Shown: positions 47,378-57,128, counted from the first letter of the stretch. The stretch: DNA of 64,000 bases from Pseudomonas mendocina (GCF_900636545.1 NZ_LR134290.1:5084001-5148000), one strand, 5' to 3'. Notes: generated by a model not told the origin, from the letters alone. Made by a program: numbers and translations.

Positions 47378-48103
47378 TCAGAGCCGCTGCTGCAGAACCT
47401 CCCACAATGCCTCAATCTCGGCGAACTCCCGATCCACCACTGGCAGCGACGGCCGACGCAATAGCAGCACCGGCAGGCCCAACTCACGGGCCACCTGTAA
47501 CTTCGGCTCGGTGGAAGCACTGCCGCTGTTCTTGCTCACCAGCACGTCGCAGCGGATGCGCGCGAACAGCGCGCGCTCCGCGTCCAGCGCGAACGGCCCA
47601 CGGGCGCCGATGATCTCGGCACGCGGCGGCGCCGGCTCGGCCTGCAGGCAGCGCACCGTCCAGTGCTGGTGCTCAGGGATCTCGTGTAGATGCGCCAGCG
47701 GTTCGCGCCCGGAGGTGAAGAAGGGCCGTTCGAATGGCGCCAGGGCGCAGGTCAGCTCATCCCAGCCATCCACCTCACGCCAGTTGTCATCCGTGCCAGG
47801 CTGCCAGCCGGAGCGACGCAATGCCCAGCACGGCACGCCCCCCAGCTCGGCAGCGCGGGCAGCGTTATGGCTGATCTGCGCGGCATAGGGGTGGGTCAGA
47901 TCCAGCAACAGCTCGATGCCTTCGTCGGCGATAAAGGCGGCCAAGCCCTCGGCACCGCCGAAGCCTCCAACCCTAACCTGGCAGGCCAGATCATCCGGCA
48001 CCCGACCCAGGCCGGCCAGGCTGTAGACGGTTTCCGGCCCCAGCTGGCGCGCCAGGCGCAGCGCCTCGGTAGTGCCGCCGAGCAACAAAATGCGCGCACT
48101 CAC
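47378..48103 (-). CDS. cobK: Precorrin-6A reductase CobK
   Basis: A 241-residue CobK, which reduces precorrin-6A to precorrin-6B with NADPH in the aerobic cobalamin pathway. The family pattern [17 protein letters not shown] at the N-terminus, [14 protein letters not shown] and [12 protein letters not shown] is complete. The GTG at 48103 overlaps the cobL stop (GTGA), so translation is coupled to CobL, which uses the CobK product. Confidence 0.93.
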   Translation of the reverse strand: MSARILLLGGTTEALRLARQLGPETVYSLAGLGRVPDDLACQVRVGGFGGAEGLAAFIADEGIELLLDLTHPYAAQISHNAARAAELGGVPCWALRRSGWQPGTDDNWREVDGWDELTCALAPFERPFFTSGREPLAHLHEIPEHQHWTVRCLQAEPAPPRAEIIGARGPFALDAERALFARIRCDVLVSKNSGSASTEPKLQVARELGLPVLLLRRPSLPVVDREFAEIEALWEVLQQRL

Positions 48104-49302
48104 GGCTTGCGCACCGTCAGCAGTGTGATCGGCAGCGCCGCACGCCAGGTGTCGAAGCCGCCCAGCGGTTGTGCTTGGGCCACGGTCAGCCGCAGCAACT
48201 CGCCACCGTGCTGCTCACGAAAACTTACCAGCGCCGCCTCGCTCTGAATGGTCACGGCATTGGCCAGCAGGCGCCCGCCCGGCTTGAGCGCGTCCCAGCA
48301 CGTTTCCAGCACGCCGGGCACGGTGACGCCGCCGCCAATAAAGATCGCATCCGGCACCGGCAGCCCGACCAACGCCTCGGGCGCATGCCCGGCGACCAGT
48401 TGCAGGCCGGGTACACCGAGTGCATCGCGGTTATGGCGGATGTGCGCCTGGCGCCCCTCGTTGGCTTCGATAGCGATGGCGCGACAGGCCGGATGTGCGC
48501 GCATCCATTCGATGCCGATGGAGCCGCAACCGGCGCCGACATCCCACAGCAGCTCGCCAGGCAACGGAGCCAGACGCGCCAGGGTGACCGCGCGTACGTC
48601 GCGCTTGGTCAGTTGCCCGTCGTGGCGATAGGCGTCGTCCGGCAGGCCGCAGGTCGGCGGCAGCAGTTGTGCCTCGGCGTCGGCCAGGCACTCCACCGCC
48701 AGCAGATTGAGGTCGGCGCCACGCGGCAGGCTCCAGCTTTCGGCCAGGCCATCGATACGCCGCTCATCCGGCCCGCCAAGGTGTTCCAGCAGGCTCAGGC
48801 GGCTGGCGCCGAAACCACGGGCACGCAGGGCTTCGGCGACCTGAGCGGGTGTGTCGCCATCGGCGCTCAATACCAGCAGGCGCACGCCGGGAAACAGCCG
48901 GGCATTGAGCGTGGCCAGCGGCCGACCGACCAAGGAGACCACCTCCACCTCCTGCAGCGGCCAGCCCAGGCGCGCCGCCGCCAGCGATACCGAGGACGGC
49001 GCGGGCAATACCAACAGCTCATCAGCCGGCACCTGGCGCGCCAGGCTGGCGCCGACGCCATAGAACATCGGGTCGCCACTGGCCAATACGCACACCGCTT
49101 CGCCGCGGCGGGCCAACAGCGGCGCAAGGTCGAAGGGGCTCGGCCAGGTTTCCCGCTCGCCACTGATGCACGGCGGCAGCAGCGCCAGTTGCCGTGGCGC
49201 ACCGACGATGCGGGTGGCCGCCAGAAGGGCGCGGCGCGCAGCCTTGCCGAGGCCGGGATAACCGTCTTCGCCGATGCCGACCAGGGTCAACCAGGGTTTC
49301 AT
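48100..49302 (-). CDS. cobL: Precorrin-6B C5,15-methyltransferase/decarboxylase CobL
   Basis: A 400-residue bifunctional CobL. The N-terminal tetrapyrrole methylase domain (about 1-200) has [15 protein letters not shown] and [14 protein letters not shown]; the C-terminal domain (about 215-395) resembles CbiT, with [18 protein letters not shown] as the SAM loop. Together they methylate C5 and C15 and decarboxylate the acetate side chain. The ATG at 49302 is preferred; a GTG five codons upstream is possible. It is divergent from cobG across the riboswitch, so it may be transcribed from the same control region. Confidence 0.93.
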   Translation of the reverse strand: MKPWLTLVGIGEDGYPGLGKAARRALLAATRIVGAPRQLALLPPCISGERETWPSPFDLAPLLARRGEAVCVLASGDPMFYGVGASLARQVPADELLVLPAPSSVSLAAARLGWPLQEVEVVSLVGRPLATLNARLFPGVRLLVLSADGDTPAQVAEALRARGFGASRLSLLEHLGGPDERRIDGLAESWSLPRGADLNLLAVECLADAEAQLLPPTCGLPDDAYRHDGQLTKRDVRAVTLARLAPLPGELLWDVGAGCGSIGIEWMRAHPACRAIAIEANEGRQAHIRHNRDALGVPGLQLVAGHAPEALVGLPVPDAIFIGGGVTVPGVLETCWDALKPGGRLLANAVTIQSEAALVSFREQHGGELLRLTVAQAQPLGGFDTWRAALPITLLTVRKP

Positions 49303-49370
49303 CCAATGTCCTCGCACGGGCCCGACGGAGCGCCTGTCCGCGCTCCGGGCAAAGCGGGCATAATACAGCC

Positions 49371-49593
49371 TTCGTCGGTGCCCTTGAGTCGATACGACTC
49401 CGCAACGGGCCTAAGAGGGAATCCGGAGCGATCACTGATCGCCACCGAGCTGCCCCCGCAACTGTAAGCAGCGAGTCCAATGCAATCGGCCACTGGGAAA
49501 AGGCCGTTGAAAAAGTAGGTAGTTTTTCAACGGCCTGTTAACCGGGAAGGCGCAACGGACCATGACCTGCCAGCCAGGAGACCTGCCGACGAA
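49371..49593 (+). ncRNA. Cobalamin riboswitch upstream of cobG
   Basis: TTCGTCGG (49371-49378) pairs with CCGACGAA (49586-49593) as helix P1. Inside are GGGAATCCGG, the B12-box core GAGCTGCCCCCGCAACTGTAA, GCCACTG, CCGGGAAGGC and CAGCCAGGAGACCTG, all in the expected order. A 14-bp hairpin (49501-49536) has been added in a peripheral arm between GCCACTG and GGGAAGGC. It should repress cobG-cobH-cobI when adenosylcobalamin is abundant. Confidence 0.95.
49501..49536 (+). other. Hairpin inserted in the cobG riboswitch
   Basis: AGGCCGTTGAAAAA (49501-49514) and TTTTTCAACGGCCT (49523-49536) form a perfect 14-bp stem with an 8-base loop. It extends a normally short arm of the aptamer. Confidence 0.85.
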
Positions 49594-49701
49594 CGCTGGT
49601 CGCGAGTGCCAACATCGGGCGGGGTGTACCGATGCCATGAAATCCCCCTTGGGGCGAATTTCGCTGGTTCGGTCGCCGCGTCGTTATCCACAGGTGATGC
49701 C

Positions 49702-51015
49702 TTGCTCGCGCCCGTTCGCCCCTCTGCCTGTCCCGGCCTGCTGCGTATCGTGCCTGCGCTGGATGGCGGCATCTGCCGCATCAAGCTGCCCGGCGGCGTG
49801 CTGCGCAGTGCCCAGGCGCGGGCGATTGCCCAGGCGGCGCAGCAGTGCGCCGGGGGCGTGCTGGAGCTGACCAACCGCAGCAACCTGCAGATCCGTGGCG
49901 TGCTACCGGGCCAGGAAGCACCGCTGATCGACGCCCTGCTCGCCGCTGAACTCGGCCCCCGGGTAGCCGCTGCCGACGACGTGCGCAACCTCCTGCTGAG
50001 CCCCGCCGCCGGCCTCGATCCGCACATGCGGATGGATGTACGCCCGCTGGCCAGCCAGTTGCTCGACCTGTTGCAGGACACCCCGGCATTGCATGCGCTA
50101 TCACCCAAGTTCGCCCTGCAGCTGGACGGCGGCGAGGCCCTGGCCATGCGCGAACACCCCCATGACCTGTGGCTGGCTGCCGAGGATGAAACCCACCTGC
50201 TGCTGGGCCTGGCCGGCTGCCCCAGCGACACACCACTGGCGCGAGTCGAGGTGACGCAGGCAGTCGAACTGGTACGCCAGCTCCTGCTGCTGTTCCTCGA
50301 ACTTGCCACTCCGGAACAAACGCGCATGCGTCACTTGCTGGCGCATATCCCGGCAAGCGACCTGCTGCAACGCCTGCAGACTCGACTGGATTTCCCCTTG
50401 CAACCGGTGCCGGCCTGTTGGCAGCCGAGGGCTGGCTTAGGACGCGCTCCGGCAGGAATTTACCCACAGACGCAGAGCGGCCTGCGTGTGGTGGCGGCCG
50501 GCGCCCAGCTGGGTCGCCTGCACGCTGACCAACTCCTCGCCATTGCAGAACTGAGCGAGCGCCACGGCGACAGCGAGTTGCGCCTGACACCCTGGCAGGG
50601 TCTGGTGCTGGGCAACGTACCCGAAGCGAAGGCCGGCGAGTCGCTATCCGCGCTGGCCGAACTCGGGCTGCTCACCGAGACCGCCGAGCCGCTTCTCGGC
50701 CTGATCGCCTGCACCGGCTCGGCGGCCTGCGCCCGCGGCCTGGCCGACAGCAAGCACCACGCCCTGCACCTGGCCGACCTGCTGCGCGAAAGCGGCGCTC
50801 GCCCGCAAGTGCACCTCAGCGCCTGTCCACGCAGTTGCGCCAGCGCCCGCGTGCAGCCCTACACCCTGCTGGCCAGCTCGCCCGAGCACTACCAGCTCTA
50901 TCAACGCACACCCGAGGCGCCCGGTTTCGGCCGTCTGCTGGTGCCGGCCATGACCATCGACGAGGCCGGCGCCTGGTTCGCCCGCCAACACCCCGCAGGA
51001 ACCCCCGATGCTTGA
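49702..51015 (+). CDS. cobG: Precorrin-3B synthase CobG
   Basis: A 437-residue CobG of the siroheme/nitrite reductase-like type, which hydroxylates precorrin-3A. Ferredoxin-like half domains are followed by the [4Fe-4S] cysteines in ACTGSAACARG and CPRSCASA near residues 334 and 374. The start is uncertain: I chose the TTG at 49702 because AGGTG lies upstream and the conserved RPSACPGLLRIVPALDGGICRIK begins soon after; a GTG at 49606 in the same frame starts almost inside the riboswitch. The gene overlaps cobH by eight bases and is controlled by the upstream riboswitch. Confidence 0.88.
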   Translation: MLAPVRPSACPGLLRIVPALDGGICRIKLPGGVLRSAQARAIAQAAQQCAGGVLELTNRSNLQIRGVLPGQEAPLIDALLAAELGPRVAAADDVRNLLLSPAAGLDPHMRMDVRPLASQLLDLLQDTPALHALSPKFALQLDGGEALAMREHPHDLWLAAEDETHLLLGLAGCPSDTPLARVEVTQAVELVRQLLLLFLELATPEQTRMRHLLAHIPASDLLQRLQTRLDFPLQPVPACWQPRAGLGRAPAGIYPQTQSGLRVVAAGAQLGRLHADQLLAIAELSERHGDSELRLTPWQGLVLGNVPEAKAGESLSALAELGLLTETAEPLLGLIACTGSAACARGLADSKHHALHLADLLRESGARPQVHLSACPRSCASARVQPYTLLASSPEHYQLYQRTPEAPGFGRLLVPAMTIDEAGAWFARQHPAGTPDA

Positions 51016-51634
51016 TTACATCCGCGACGGCCAGGAAATCTACCGCCGCTCCTTCGCCACCATCCGCGCCGAGGCCAACCTCGACGGCATACCCGCCGAC
51101 CTAGAAAAACTCGCCGTGCGGGTGATCCACGCCTGCGGCATGGTCGACGTGGTCGAGGATCTACGCTTCTCCCCCGGCGCGGGCGCTGCGGGTCGTGCCG
51201 CGCTGCTGGCCGGTGCGCCGATCCTCTGCGATGCGCGCATGGTCGCCGAGGGCATCACCCGCCCGCGCCTGCCGGCCAATAACCCGGTGATCTGCACCCT
51301 GCACGATGCCGGCGTGCCGGAACTGGCCCGCGAAGTCGGCAACACCCGCTCGGCGGTGGCCCTGGAACACTGGCGCGAGCATCTGGAAGGCAGCGTGGTG
51401 GTGATCGGCAATGCGCCGACTGCACTGTTCTACCTGCTGGAAATGCTCGATGCCGGGGCGCCCAAGCCAGCGCTGATCATCGGCATGCCGGTGGGCTTTA
51501 TCGGTGCGGCGGAATCCAAGGATGCCCTGGCCGCAGACAGCCGTGGCGTGCCCTATGTCATCGTCCGTGGCCGCCGTGGCGGCAGTGCCATGGCGGTGGC
51601 GGCGGTCAACGCCCTCGCCTCGGAGGTGGAATAA
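51008..51634 (+). CDS. cobH: Precorrin-8X methylmutase CobH
   Basis: A 208-residue CobH, which moves a methyl group from C11 to C12 to give hydrogenobyrinic acid. Family motifs are [26 protein letters not shown] with the catalytic histidine near residue 43, and [14 protein letters not shown]. It overlaps cobG by eight bases and shares the TAATG stop/start with cobI, so cobG-cobH-cobI form a coupled operon. Confidence 0.95.
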   Translation: MLDYIRDGQEIYRRSFATIRAEANLDGIPADLEKLAVRVIHACGMVDVVEDLRFSPGAGAAGRAALLAGAPILCDARMVAEGITRPRLPANNPVICTLHDAGVPELAREVGNTRSAVALEHWREHLEGSVVVIGNAPTALFYLLEMLDAGAPKPALIIGMPVGFIGAAESKDALAADSRGVPYVIVRGRRGGSAMAVAAVNALASEVE

Positions 51635-52374
51635 TGGCTGGCCGTCTGCTTGGCCTCGGCGTCGGCCCTGGCGACCCCGAACTGCTTACCCTCAAGGCTC
51701 TGCGTTTGCTGAAATCGGCGCCGGTGGTGGCCTACTTCGTGGCCAAGGCCAAGCACAATGCCGGCCATGGCGGTAATGCCTTCAGCATCATCGAAGAGCA
51801 CCTGAGCGATGCCCAGCAGCGCCTGCCGCTGGTCTATCCGGTAACCACCGAGAAACTCGCCCCGCCGCTGTCCTACGAGGATGTGATCGCCGATTTCTAC
51901 GACACCTGCGCGCAGCAGATAGCCCAGTTGCTCGATGCCGGCCAAGACGTGGCGGTGATCTGCGAAGGCGACCCGTTCTTCTACGGCTCCTACATGTACC
52001 TGCACGACCGTTTGGCCGAGCGCTACGACGTCGAGGTGGTGCCCGGCGTGTGCTCGATGCTCGGCTGCGCCTCGGTGCTCGGCACGCCGCTGGTCTATCG
52101 CAACCAGAGCTTGAGCGTGCTTTCCGGCGTGCTGCCGGAAGACGAGCTGGAGCAGCGCCTGCGAGATGCCGAAGCGGCCGTGGTGATGAAGCTCGGGCGC
52201 AACTTCGACAAGGTGCGCCGCGTGCTGCGCAAGCTCGGCCTGGACGACCGCGCCCACTATGTCGAACGCGCGACCATGGCCAGCCAGAAGATCGTGCCGC
52301 TGGATGAGGTAGAGCCGATGGATTCGCCGTACTTCTCCATGATTCTGGTACCCGGCCAGAAATGGCGGGGGTAA
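51634..52374 (+). CDS. cobI: Precorrin-2 C20-methyltransferase CobI
   Basis: A 246-residue tetrapyrrole methylase. The SAM-binding [15 protein letters not shown] opens the protein, and [18 protein letters not shown] is the second conserved motif. It methylates C20 of precorrin-2. The ATG overlaps the cobH stop (TAATG). The next gene, cobJ, is 313 bases away beyond two repeats, so transcription may not run through efficiently. Confidence 0.95.
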   Translation: MAGRLLGLGVGPGDPELLTLKALRLLKSAPVVAYFVAKAKHNAGHGGNAFSIIEEHLSDAQQRLPLVYPVTTEKLAPPLSYEDVIADFYDTCAQQIAQLLDAGQDVAVICEGDPFFYGSYMYLHDRLAERYDVEVVPGVCSMLGCASVLGTPLVYRNQSLSVLSGVLPEDELEQRLRDAEAAVVMKLGRNFDKVRRVLRKLGLDDRAHYVERATMASQKIVPLDEVEPMDSPYFSMILVPGQKWRG

Positions 52375-52390
52375 CTCGCTCGACATGCTT

Positions 52391-52575
52391 GTCTCCCCTC
52401 TCCCGCTTGCGGGAGAGGGGCCGGGGGAGAGGGTCTAACCGGCAACTCCGAATCGCCTGAGCCACCCTCTCCCCAACCCCGCTCTGCGCCCCAGCCCTTC
52501 GCATGGCTCAGGGCGCTTCAGCGGGCGAAGCAATGCTTCGCTATTTCCGCTTCCGCCCCATAAATGGGAGAGGGA
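52391..52575. repeat. Inverted-repeat block between cobI and cobJ
   Basis: CCCCTCTCCCGC (52395-52406) pairs with GCGGGAGAGGGG (52409-52420), followed by further CCCTCTCCC and GGGAGAGGG copies up to about 52575. No ORF. It is typical of small interspersed repeats and could act as a terminator-like structure in the cob operon. Confidence 0.6.
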
Positions 52576-52623
52576 GCAGTCCGAGTGTGAACGAGGCAAT
52601 TCATTTACCTCAGGACTCAGTTC

Positions 52624-52675
52624 GTAGCCCGGATGAAATCCGGGAACCCCATTCCCCGGATTGCATCCGGGCTAC
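52624..52675. repeat. GCCCGGAT interspersed palindromic repeat
   Basis: GTAGCCCGGATG (52624-52635) and CATCCGGGCTAC (52664-52675) form a perfect 12-bp inverted repeat with an inner ATCCGGG/CCCCGGAT pair. A degenerate copy lies at 30612-30670. It ends 12 bases before the cobJ start. Confidence 0.75.
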
Positions 52676-52687
52676 AGGATCTACCGC

Positions 52688-54343
52688 ATGAACATCGTCA
52701 TCCTCGGCGCCAGCGCGCTGGCCACTGCACAACGCCTCAAGGCGCTTTATCCACAAGCCGTGATCCATGGTCTGCGCGGCCGTGCCGATGGCGCTGAACA
52801 CCACTACGACGAGTTCGGCGAGCACCTGCGCGCCCTCTATCGCGCCGGTCAGCCACTGGTGGTGCTGTGCGCCGCCGGCATCGTCATCCGCAGTCTTGCC
52901 GCGCTGCTGGCGGAAAAGGGTGCCGAGCCGCCGGTGCTGGCCCTGGCCGAGGACGGCAGCGCCGTGGTGCCGCTGCTCGGTGGCCTGGCCGGGGTCAACC
53001 GCCTGGCCCGCGAGATCGCCGCACACCTGGGCGTCACGCCAGCCATCACCACCAGCGGTGAGCTGCGCTTCGGCACCTGCCTGCTGGAGCCGCCGGCCGG
53101 CTATGCACTGGCCGACCTACAACAGGGCAAGCGCTTCGTCAGCGACCTGCTCGGCGGCGAGACGGTGCGCATCGAAGGCCAGGCGCCCTGGCTGGAAAGC
53201 GCGCAACTGCCGGTGGATAACGCCGCCAGTCGGGTTATCCACATCACCCCCGAGGCCCGCCCGGCGCAGCCCGATGAACTGCTGATCCACCCGCGCAGCG
53301 TCGCCGTGCTGATCGAGCAGCCCAGCGCCGACCTGCCGGCTCGACTGCAGCAAGTACTGAGCACCACCAACCTGGCACCACAAGCGCTGGCCTGCCTGCT
53401 CGCGAACAAAGCCTGGATGGCCAAAGCCGAACTGCACGCCACCGCCGCCGAGTTGAAGCTGCCACTGCGCTTTATCCACAGCACATCCGAGCTACCGCCC
53501 GAACACCATGCCGGCGACGGCCTGCGCTTGCTGCTGGGTGAACAGCCGCTGGATATCGAACGCCTCGGCCAGCGCCGTGGCCGCCTCAGCGTGGTCGGCC
53601 TCGGCCCCGGCGCCGCCGAGCATATGACCCCCGCCGTGCGCCGCGCCCTGGACGAGGCCGAAGACCTGCTCGGCTACGACACCTACGTGAAGATGGCCGG
53701 CCCGCTGCGCGCCGATCAGTGCGTGCATCCCAGTGACAACCGCGAAGAGCTGCAGCGCGCCGCCCACGCCTTCGAACTGGCCGCCAGCGGCCGCCGCGTG
53801 GTGATGATCTCCTCCGGCGACCCTGGCGTGTTCGCCATGGCCGCCGCCGTGATGGAGGCGCTGGAAAGCCCGCAGAGCGAGGCCTGGCACGGCGTCGAAC
53901 TGGAAGTGTTGCCGGGCGTCTCCGCCGCCCTGGCCACCGCCGCCAAGGCCGGCGCGCCGCTGGGTCATGACTTCTGCCTGATCTCGCTATCGGACAACCT
54001 CAAGCCCTGGGCGGTGATCGAGAAACGCCTGGAGCACGCCGCCCTCGCCGACCTGGCTATGGCCTTCTACAACCCGATATCCAAGGCCCGCCCCTGGCAA
54101 CTCGGCCGCGCGCTCGACTTGCTGCGCCAACACCGCGAACCGCAGACCCTGGTGGTGCTCGGCCGCGATATCGGCCGCCCCGCCGAGACACTGCGCAGCC
54201 TCACCCTCGGCGAGCTGACGCCGGAGATGGTCGACATGCGCACCCTGGTGATCATCGGCTCCAGCCAGACCCGCCGCTTCCCGCGTGCCGACGGCGGCGA
54301 GTGGGTGTATACGCCTCGCTGGTATCCCGCCCAGGCCGACTAG
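52688..54343 (+). CDS. cobJ: CbiG/CobE-like and precorrin-3B C17-methyltransferase CobJ fusion
   Basis: A 551-residue fusion. The N-terminal part (about 1-295) is CbiG-like: NIVILGASALA, a VLCAAGIVIRSLAALL-type core and a C-terminal CobE/CbiG_C segment (NLAPQALACLLANKAWMAKAELHATAAEL). The C-terminal part (about 305-545) is the tetrapyrrole methylase CobJ with RLSVVGLGPGAAEHMTPAVR, SSGDPGVFAMAAAVMEAL and AFYNPISKARPWQL, which contracts the ring and methylates C17. The ATG at 52688 follows AGGA weakly. It is the fourth corrin gene in the block, separated from cobI by repeats. Confidence 0.9.
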   Translation: MNIVILGASALATAQRLKALYPQAVIHGLRGRADGAEHHYDEFGEHLRALYRAGQPLVVLCAAGIVIRSLAALLAEKGAEPPVLALAEDGSAVVPLLGGLAGVNRLAREIAAHLGVTPAITTSGELRFGTCLLEPPAGYALADLQQGKRFVSDLLGGETVRIEGQAPWLESAQLPVDNAASRVIHITPEARPAQPDELLIHPRSVAVLIEQPSADLPARLQQVLSTTNLAPQALACLLANKAWMAKAELHATAAELKLPLRFIHSTSELPPEHHAGDGLRLLLGEQPLDIERLGQRRGRLSVVGLGPGAAEHMTPAVRRALDEAEDLLGYDTYVKMAGPLRADQCVHPSDNREELQRAAHAFELAASGRRVVMISSGDPGVFAMAAAVMEALESPQSEAWHGVELEVLPGVSAALATAAKAGAPLGHDFCLISLSDNLKPWAVIEKRLEHAALADLAMAFYNPISKARPWQLGRALDLLRQHREPQTLVVLGRDIGRPAETLRSLTLGELTPEMVDMRTLVIIGSSQTRRFPRADGGEWVYTPRWYPAQAD

Positions 54344-54377
54344 GGCATCGCTCGCAAGCCGGATTGCCAAGCGTTTG

Positions 54378-54425
54378 CAGGAGCGGATTTATCCGCGAAT
54401 TTCGCGGCTGAAGCCGCTCCTACGG
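54378..54425. repeat. Paired REP palindromes after cobJ
   Basis: Two REP units face each other: GCAGGAGCGGATTTATCCGC then TTCGCGGCTGAAGCCGCTCC plus TAC. The right unit (54401-54423) is identical over 23 bases to the one within btuF (39637-39659). Confidence 0.8.
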
Positions 54426-54533
54426 ATCAGCGATTGGTTTTATCCACAGCCCCAGCCATCTGCACAAACGTTCTAGGCATACCCGACAAACGGGTTAAGC
54501 TCAGGCGTTCAATTTTCCACTGTGAGCCGGGCG

Positions 54534-55373
54534 ATGAACGCGCAATCATGGGTCGACCTCAAGCAGGATGCCGATACCGGCATCGAGGTGATCCGCGCGC
54601 ATTTCGAGGGCCACGCCTACGATCCGCACTGGCACGACAGCTACCTGATCGGCTTCACCGAACAGGGCGTGCAGCAGTTCCATTGCCGCCGTGCGCTGTT
54701 CAGCAGCGTCGCCGGGCAGACCTTCTTCCTCGAGCCCGGCGATATTCACGACGGCCATGCGCCGACGCCGGGCGGTTTCACCTACTCCACGCTCTATCTT
54801 GAGCCGGCCTGGCTGGAGCGTGCGCTGCCGGCGTTGTTCGAGCAGGCGCCTGGCGACTGCCTGCCCGGCGTGCCGCGCACCCAGCCGGACGACCCCGGCC
54901 TGCTGCCGTGCATCGCCAACGCCCTGCAGGCATTACGCGACGGAGAGCCACGCATGGTGCGCGACGCAGCACTCGATGCGCTGCTGGAACGCATCTCGCG
55001 CAGCCTGCACTGGCGCCAGCGCCTGCCGGGTAACCCGCAGATTCCCCACGTGGCCCTGCGCGCCCGCGACTACCTGCATGCGCATTTTCAGCAGAACATC
55101 GGCCTCGACGAGCTGGCGCGTGCCTGCGGCGTCGACCGCTTTCGCCTCAGCCGCGCATTCAAGGCGGCCTTCGGCATCGCCCCGCATGGCTATCTGATCC
55201 AACTGCGCCTGGTGCGCGCCCGCCGTCTGCTGGCCCTCGGTACGGCGCCAGCGGATGTCGCCAGTGATCTGGGCTTCGCCGACCAGAGCCACCTGGGCCG
55301 CTGGTTCCGCCGCGCCAATGGCCTGACCCCAGGCGCCTACCGCAACCGCTGCACAAAGCTTCAAGACCACTGA
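54534..55373 (+). CDS. AraC-family transcriptional regulator
   Basis: A 279-residue AraC regulator. The N-terminal cupin-like sensor (about 1-150) has HDSYLIGFTEQGVQQFHCRR, and the C-terminal double helix-turn-helix (about 180-275) has DELARACGVDRFRLSRAFKAAFGIAPHGYLIQ and ADVASDLGFADQSHLGRWFRR. It precedes a LysE-family exporter gene by 50 bases on the same strand, a common pairing in which the regulator senses the exported amino acid or analogue. The ATG at 54534 is chosen; a GTG four codons upstream is in frame. Confidence 0.87.
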   Translation: MNAQSWVDLKQDADTGIEVIRAHFEGHAYDPHWHDSYLIGFTEQGVQQFHCRRALFSSVAGQTFFLEPGDIHDGHAPTPGGFTYSTLYLEPAWLERALPALFEQAPGDCLPGVPRTQPDDPGLLPCIANALQALRDGEPRMVRDAALDALLERISRSLHWRQRLPGNPQIPHVALRARDYLHAHFQQNIGLDELARACGVDRFRLSRAFKAAFGIAPHGYLIQLRLVRARRLLALGTAPADVASDLGFADQSHLGRWFRRANGLTPGAYRNRCTKLQDH

Positions 55374-55423
55374 GCGAGCCCTTCGGACAATCGCGCCATA
55401 GCCTCGATATGGAGCGACTCCCA

Positions 55424-56044
55424 ATGCCCTTCACTGCCATGAGCCAGTGGCTGCCCTTTATCCTGTTCGCCTCGGTGGCGTCGATTACCCCCGGCCCGAC
55501 CAACCTGCTGATCCTCGGCAGTGCTGCCCGCTTTGGCCTGTCCATTGCCCTGGCCATCGCGGTCGGGGCGAGCCTGAGCGCCAGCCTGATGCTGCTGGTG
55601 GTCGGCCTGGGTCTCGGCGAACTGCTGGCCCACGCCCCGCTGCTGCAGACGACGATGAGCTGGGCCGGCGCCGCCTGGATCAGCTGGATGGCCTACAAGC
55701 TGATGCGCGCCGATGCGGCTGGCCTGGACGAGCACGGCGTCGACCGGCGCCAGGGCTTCGTCCAAGGCGCCGGCTTGCAGTTGATCAACCCCAAGACCTG
55801 GTTGATGACCCTGTCGGTCACGGCGATCTTTCTCGACGGCCAGGCTTCGTTCGGCGCGGTAGCAAGCTACGCGACGCTGTTCATGCTGGTGTCCACGCCC
55901 TGCCTGCTAGCCTGGGGCCTGCTCGGCATCGGCAGCGCGCGCCTGTTGCGACCACCGGCCAGGCTGCTGTTGTTCAACCGCTGCATGGCCCTGTTGCTGC
56001 TGACTTCGGTGTGGGTGCCGTTGCTGTCCCAGCTTCGCGGCTGA
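55424..56044 (+). CDS. LysE/RhtB-family exporter
   Basis: A 206-residue membrane exporter with about six helices and the family pattern SITPGPTNLLILGSAARFG near the N-terminus. LysE/RhtB proteins export amino acids or similar compounds. GGAG precedes the ATG at 55424; the ATG five codons upstream (55409) is an alternative. The preceding AraC gene is probably its regulator. Its stop faces the convergent GlxA-type regulator six bases away. Confidence 0.87.
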   Translation: MPFTAMSQWLPFILFASVASITPGPTNLLILGSAARFGLSIALAIAVGASLSASLMLLVVGLGLGELLAHAPLLQTTMSWAGAAWISWMAYKLMRADAAGLDEHGVDRRQGFVQGAGLQLINPKTWLMTLSVTAIFLDGQASFGAVASYATLFMLVSTPCLLAWGLLGIGSARLLRPPARLLLFNRCMALLLLTSVWVPLLSQLRG

Positions 56045-56050
56045 AGCTGC

Positions 56051-57034
56051 TTACGCCGTGGGTTTGGTTTGGCGGCGCATCGCCCCAGGCGTGGTACCGA
56101 AGCGCTGGCGGAACAGCTTGCCCAGATGGCTGGCATCGCTGACGCCGATCTCGTCGGCAAGCTGCGCCAGGCTGTGGCTGGAGTTGAGCAGACGCCAGCG
56201 CACGTGCTGCAGGCGCAGTTCATTCCAGTATTCGCGTGCACTCATGCCCTGGCTGGCTTGGAACAGGCGATCGAGCTGACGGCGGCTGATGCCAACACTG
56301 GCCGCCAGTTGCTCGATGCCGTCGGCACTGGCCAGGCCGTGGCGCATCAGCGCGATGGCGCGGTCGACATGGCGCTCGCCACTCGGCGCCGTGTGCAGCG
56401 AACGCAGTGCGTGCTGGCCGCTGCGTGTCTCGTCCACCAGCATGTCGGCCAAGCCCTTGAGCGCCCGCGCCCGACCACTGCCCTGGGCCAGCAGCTCCAC
56501 CGCCAGGTCGATGGCGGCTGTGCCACCGGCGCAGGAAATCCGTGCGCCATCGAGGCAATACAGTCGCTCACGAGCCAGGCGCAAATGCGGAAAGCTGGCG
56601 CGAAATTCCGCCTCATGGCGCCAGTGCACCGCCACCCGATGCCCATCGAGCAGCCCGCAGGCGGCAAGCAGGAAGCTGGCATTGTCGATCGCCACCAGCT
56701 TCACTCCGGCGCGGGCGGCACGCCGCAGCAAAGGCTGGAAGGCCGGAGCCAGCGCGGCAGTGGCCTGCGCGTTGCGCCCGCCGAACAGCACCAGGTAGTC
56801 GAAGTCGGCCAGATCGAGTTGTTCCGGCGTGGCCTCAATACGCAGCGCCGCACCGCTGCTGGACTGAACATGCCCAGGCTGCAGGCCGAGAATCGTCCAG
56901 GCGCAGTAGCGCTGACGGCTGTAGTCCTCGTCGTCGGCGCTGAAGCGCAACTTGTCGAGAAAGCCACCGAAGGGCAGCAGGGCGAACTCCGGCAGCGGCA
57001 GCAGGAGAAAACGCAGATCGGGGCATTCGGCCAT
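56051..57034 (-). CDS. GlxA-family (DJ-1-like/AraC) transcriptional regulator
   Basis: A 327-residue regulator with an N-terminal DJ-1/PfpI-like domain (about 5-185, with DYLVLFGGRNA and IDNASFLLAACGLLDG) and a C-terminal AraC helix-turn-helix (about 215-320). It resembles the GbdR/ArgR/CdhR group that senses quaternary amines or amino acids. It is divergent from a second LysE exporter with 94 bases between, so it probably controls that exporter. Confidence 0.88.
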   Translation of the reverse strand: MAECPDLRFLLLPLPEFALLPFGGFLDKLRFSADDEDYSRQRYCAWTILGLQPGHVQSSSGAALRIEATPEQLDLADFDYLVLFGGRNAQATAALAPAFQPLLRRAARAGVKLVAIDNASFLLAACGLLDGHRVAVHWRHEAEFRASFPHLRLARERLYCLDGARISCAGGTAAIDLAVELLAQGSGRARALKGLADMLVDETRSGQHALRSLHTAPSGERHVDRAIALMRHGLASADGIEQLAASVGISRRQLDRLFQASQGMSAREYWNELRLQHVRWRLLNSSHSLAQLADEIGVSDASHLGKLFRQRFGTTPGAMRRQTKPTA

Positions 57035-57128
57035 GGCAGTCCAGAATCAACCGTTAGATGACCAGAATCTACCTCAATCACGACACTGTCGCTGACTAGA
57101 CTGGCCGCGCATTCACAGGAGACCCCGC

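Noticed and set aside
49501..49536. Riboswitch hairpin as an insertion-sequence end
   Set aside because: No transposase, second end or target duplication is visible; only the hairpin itself can be supported.
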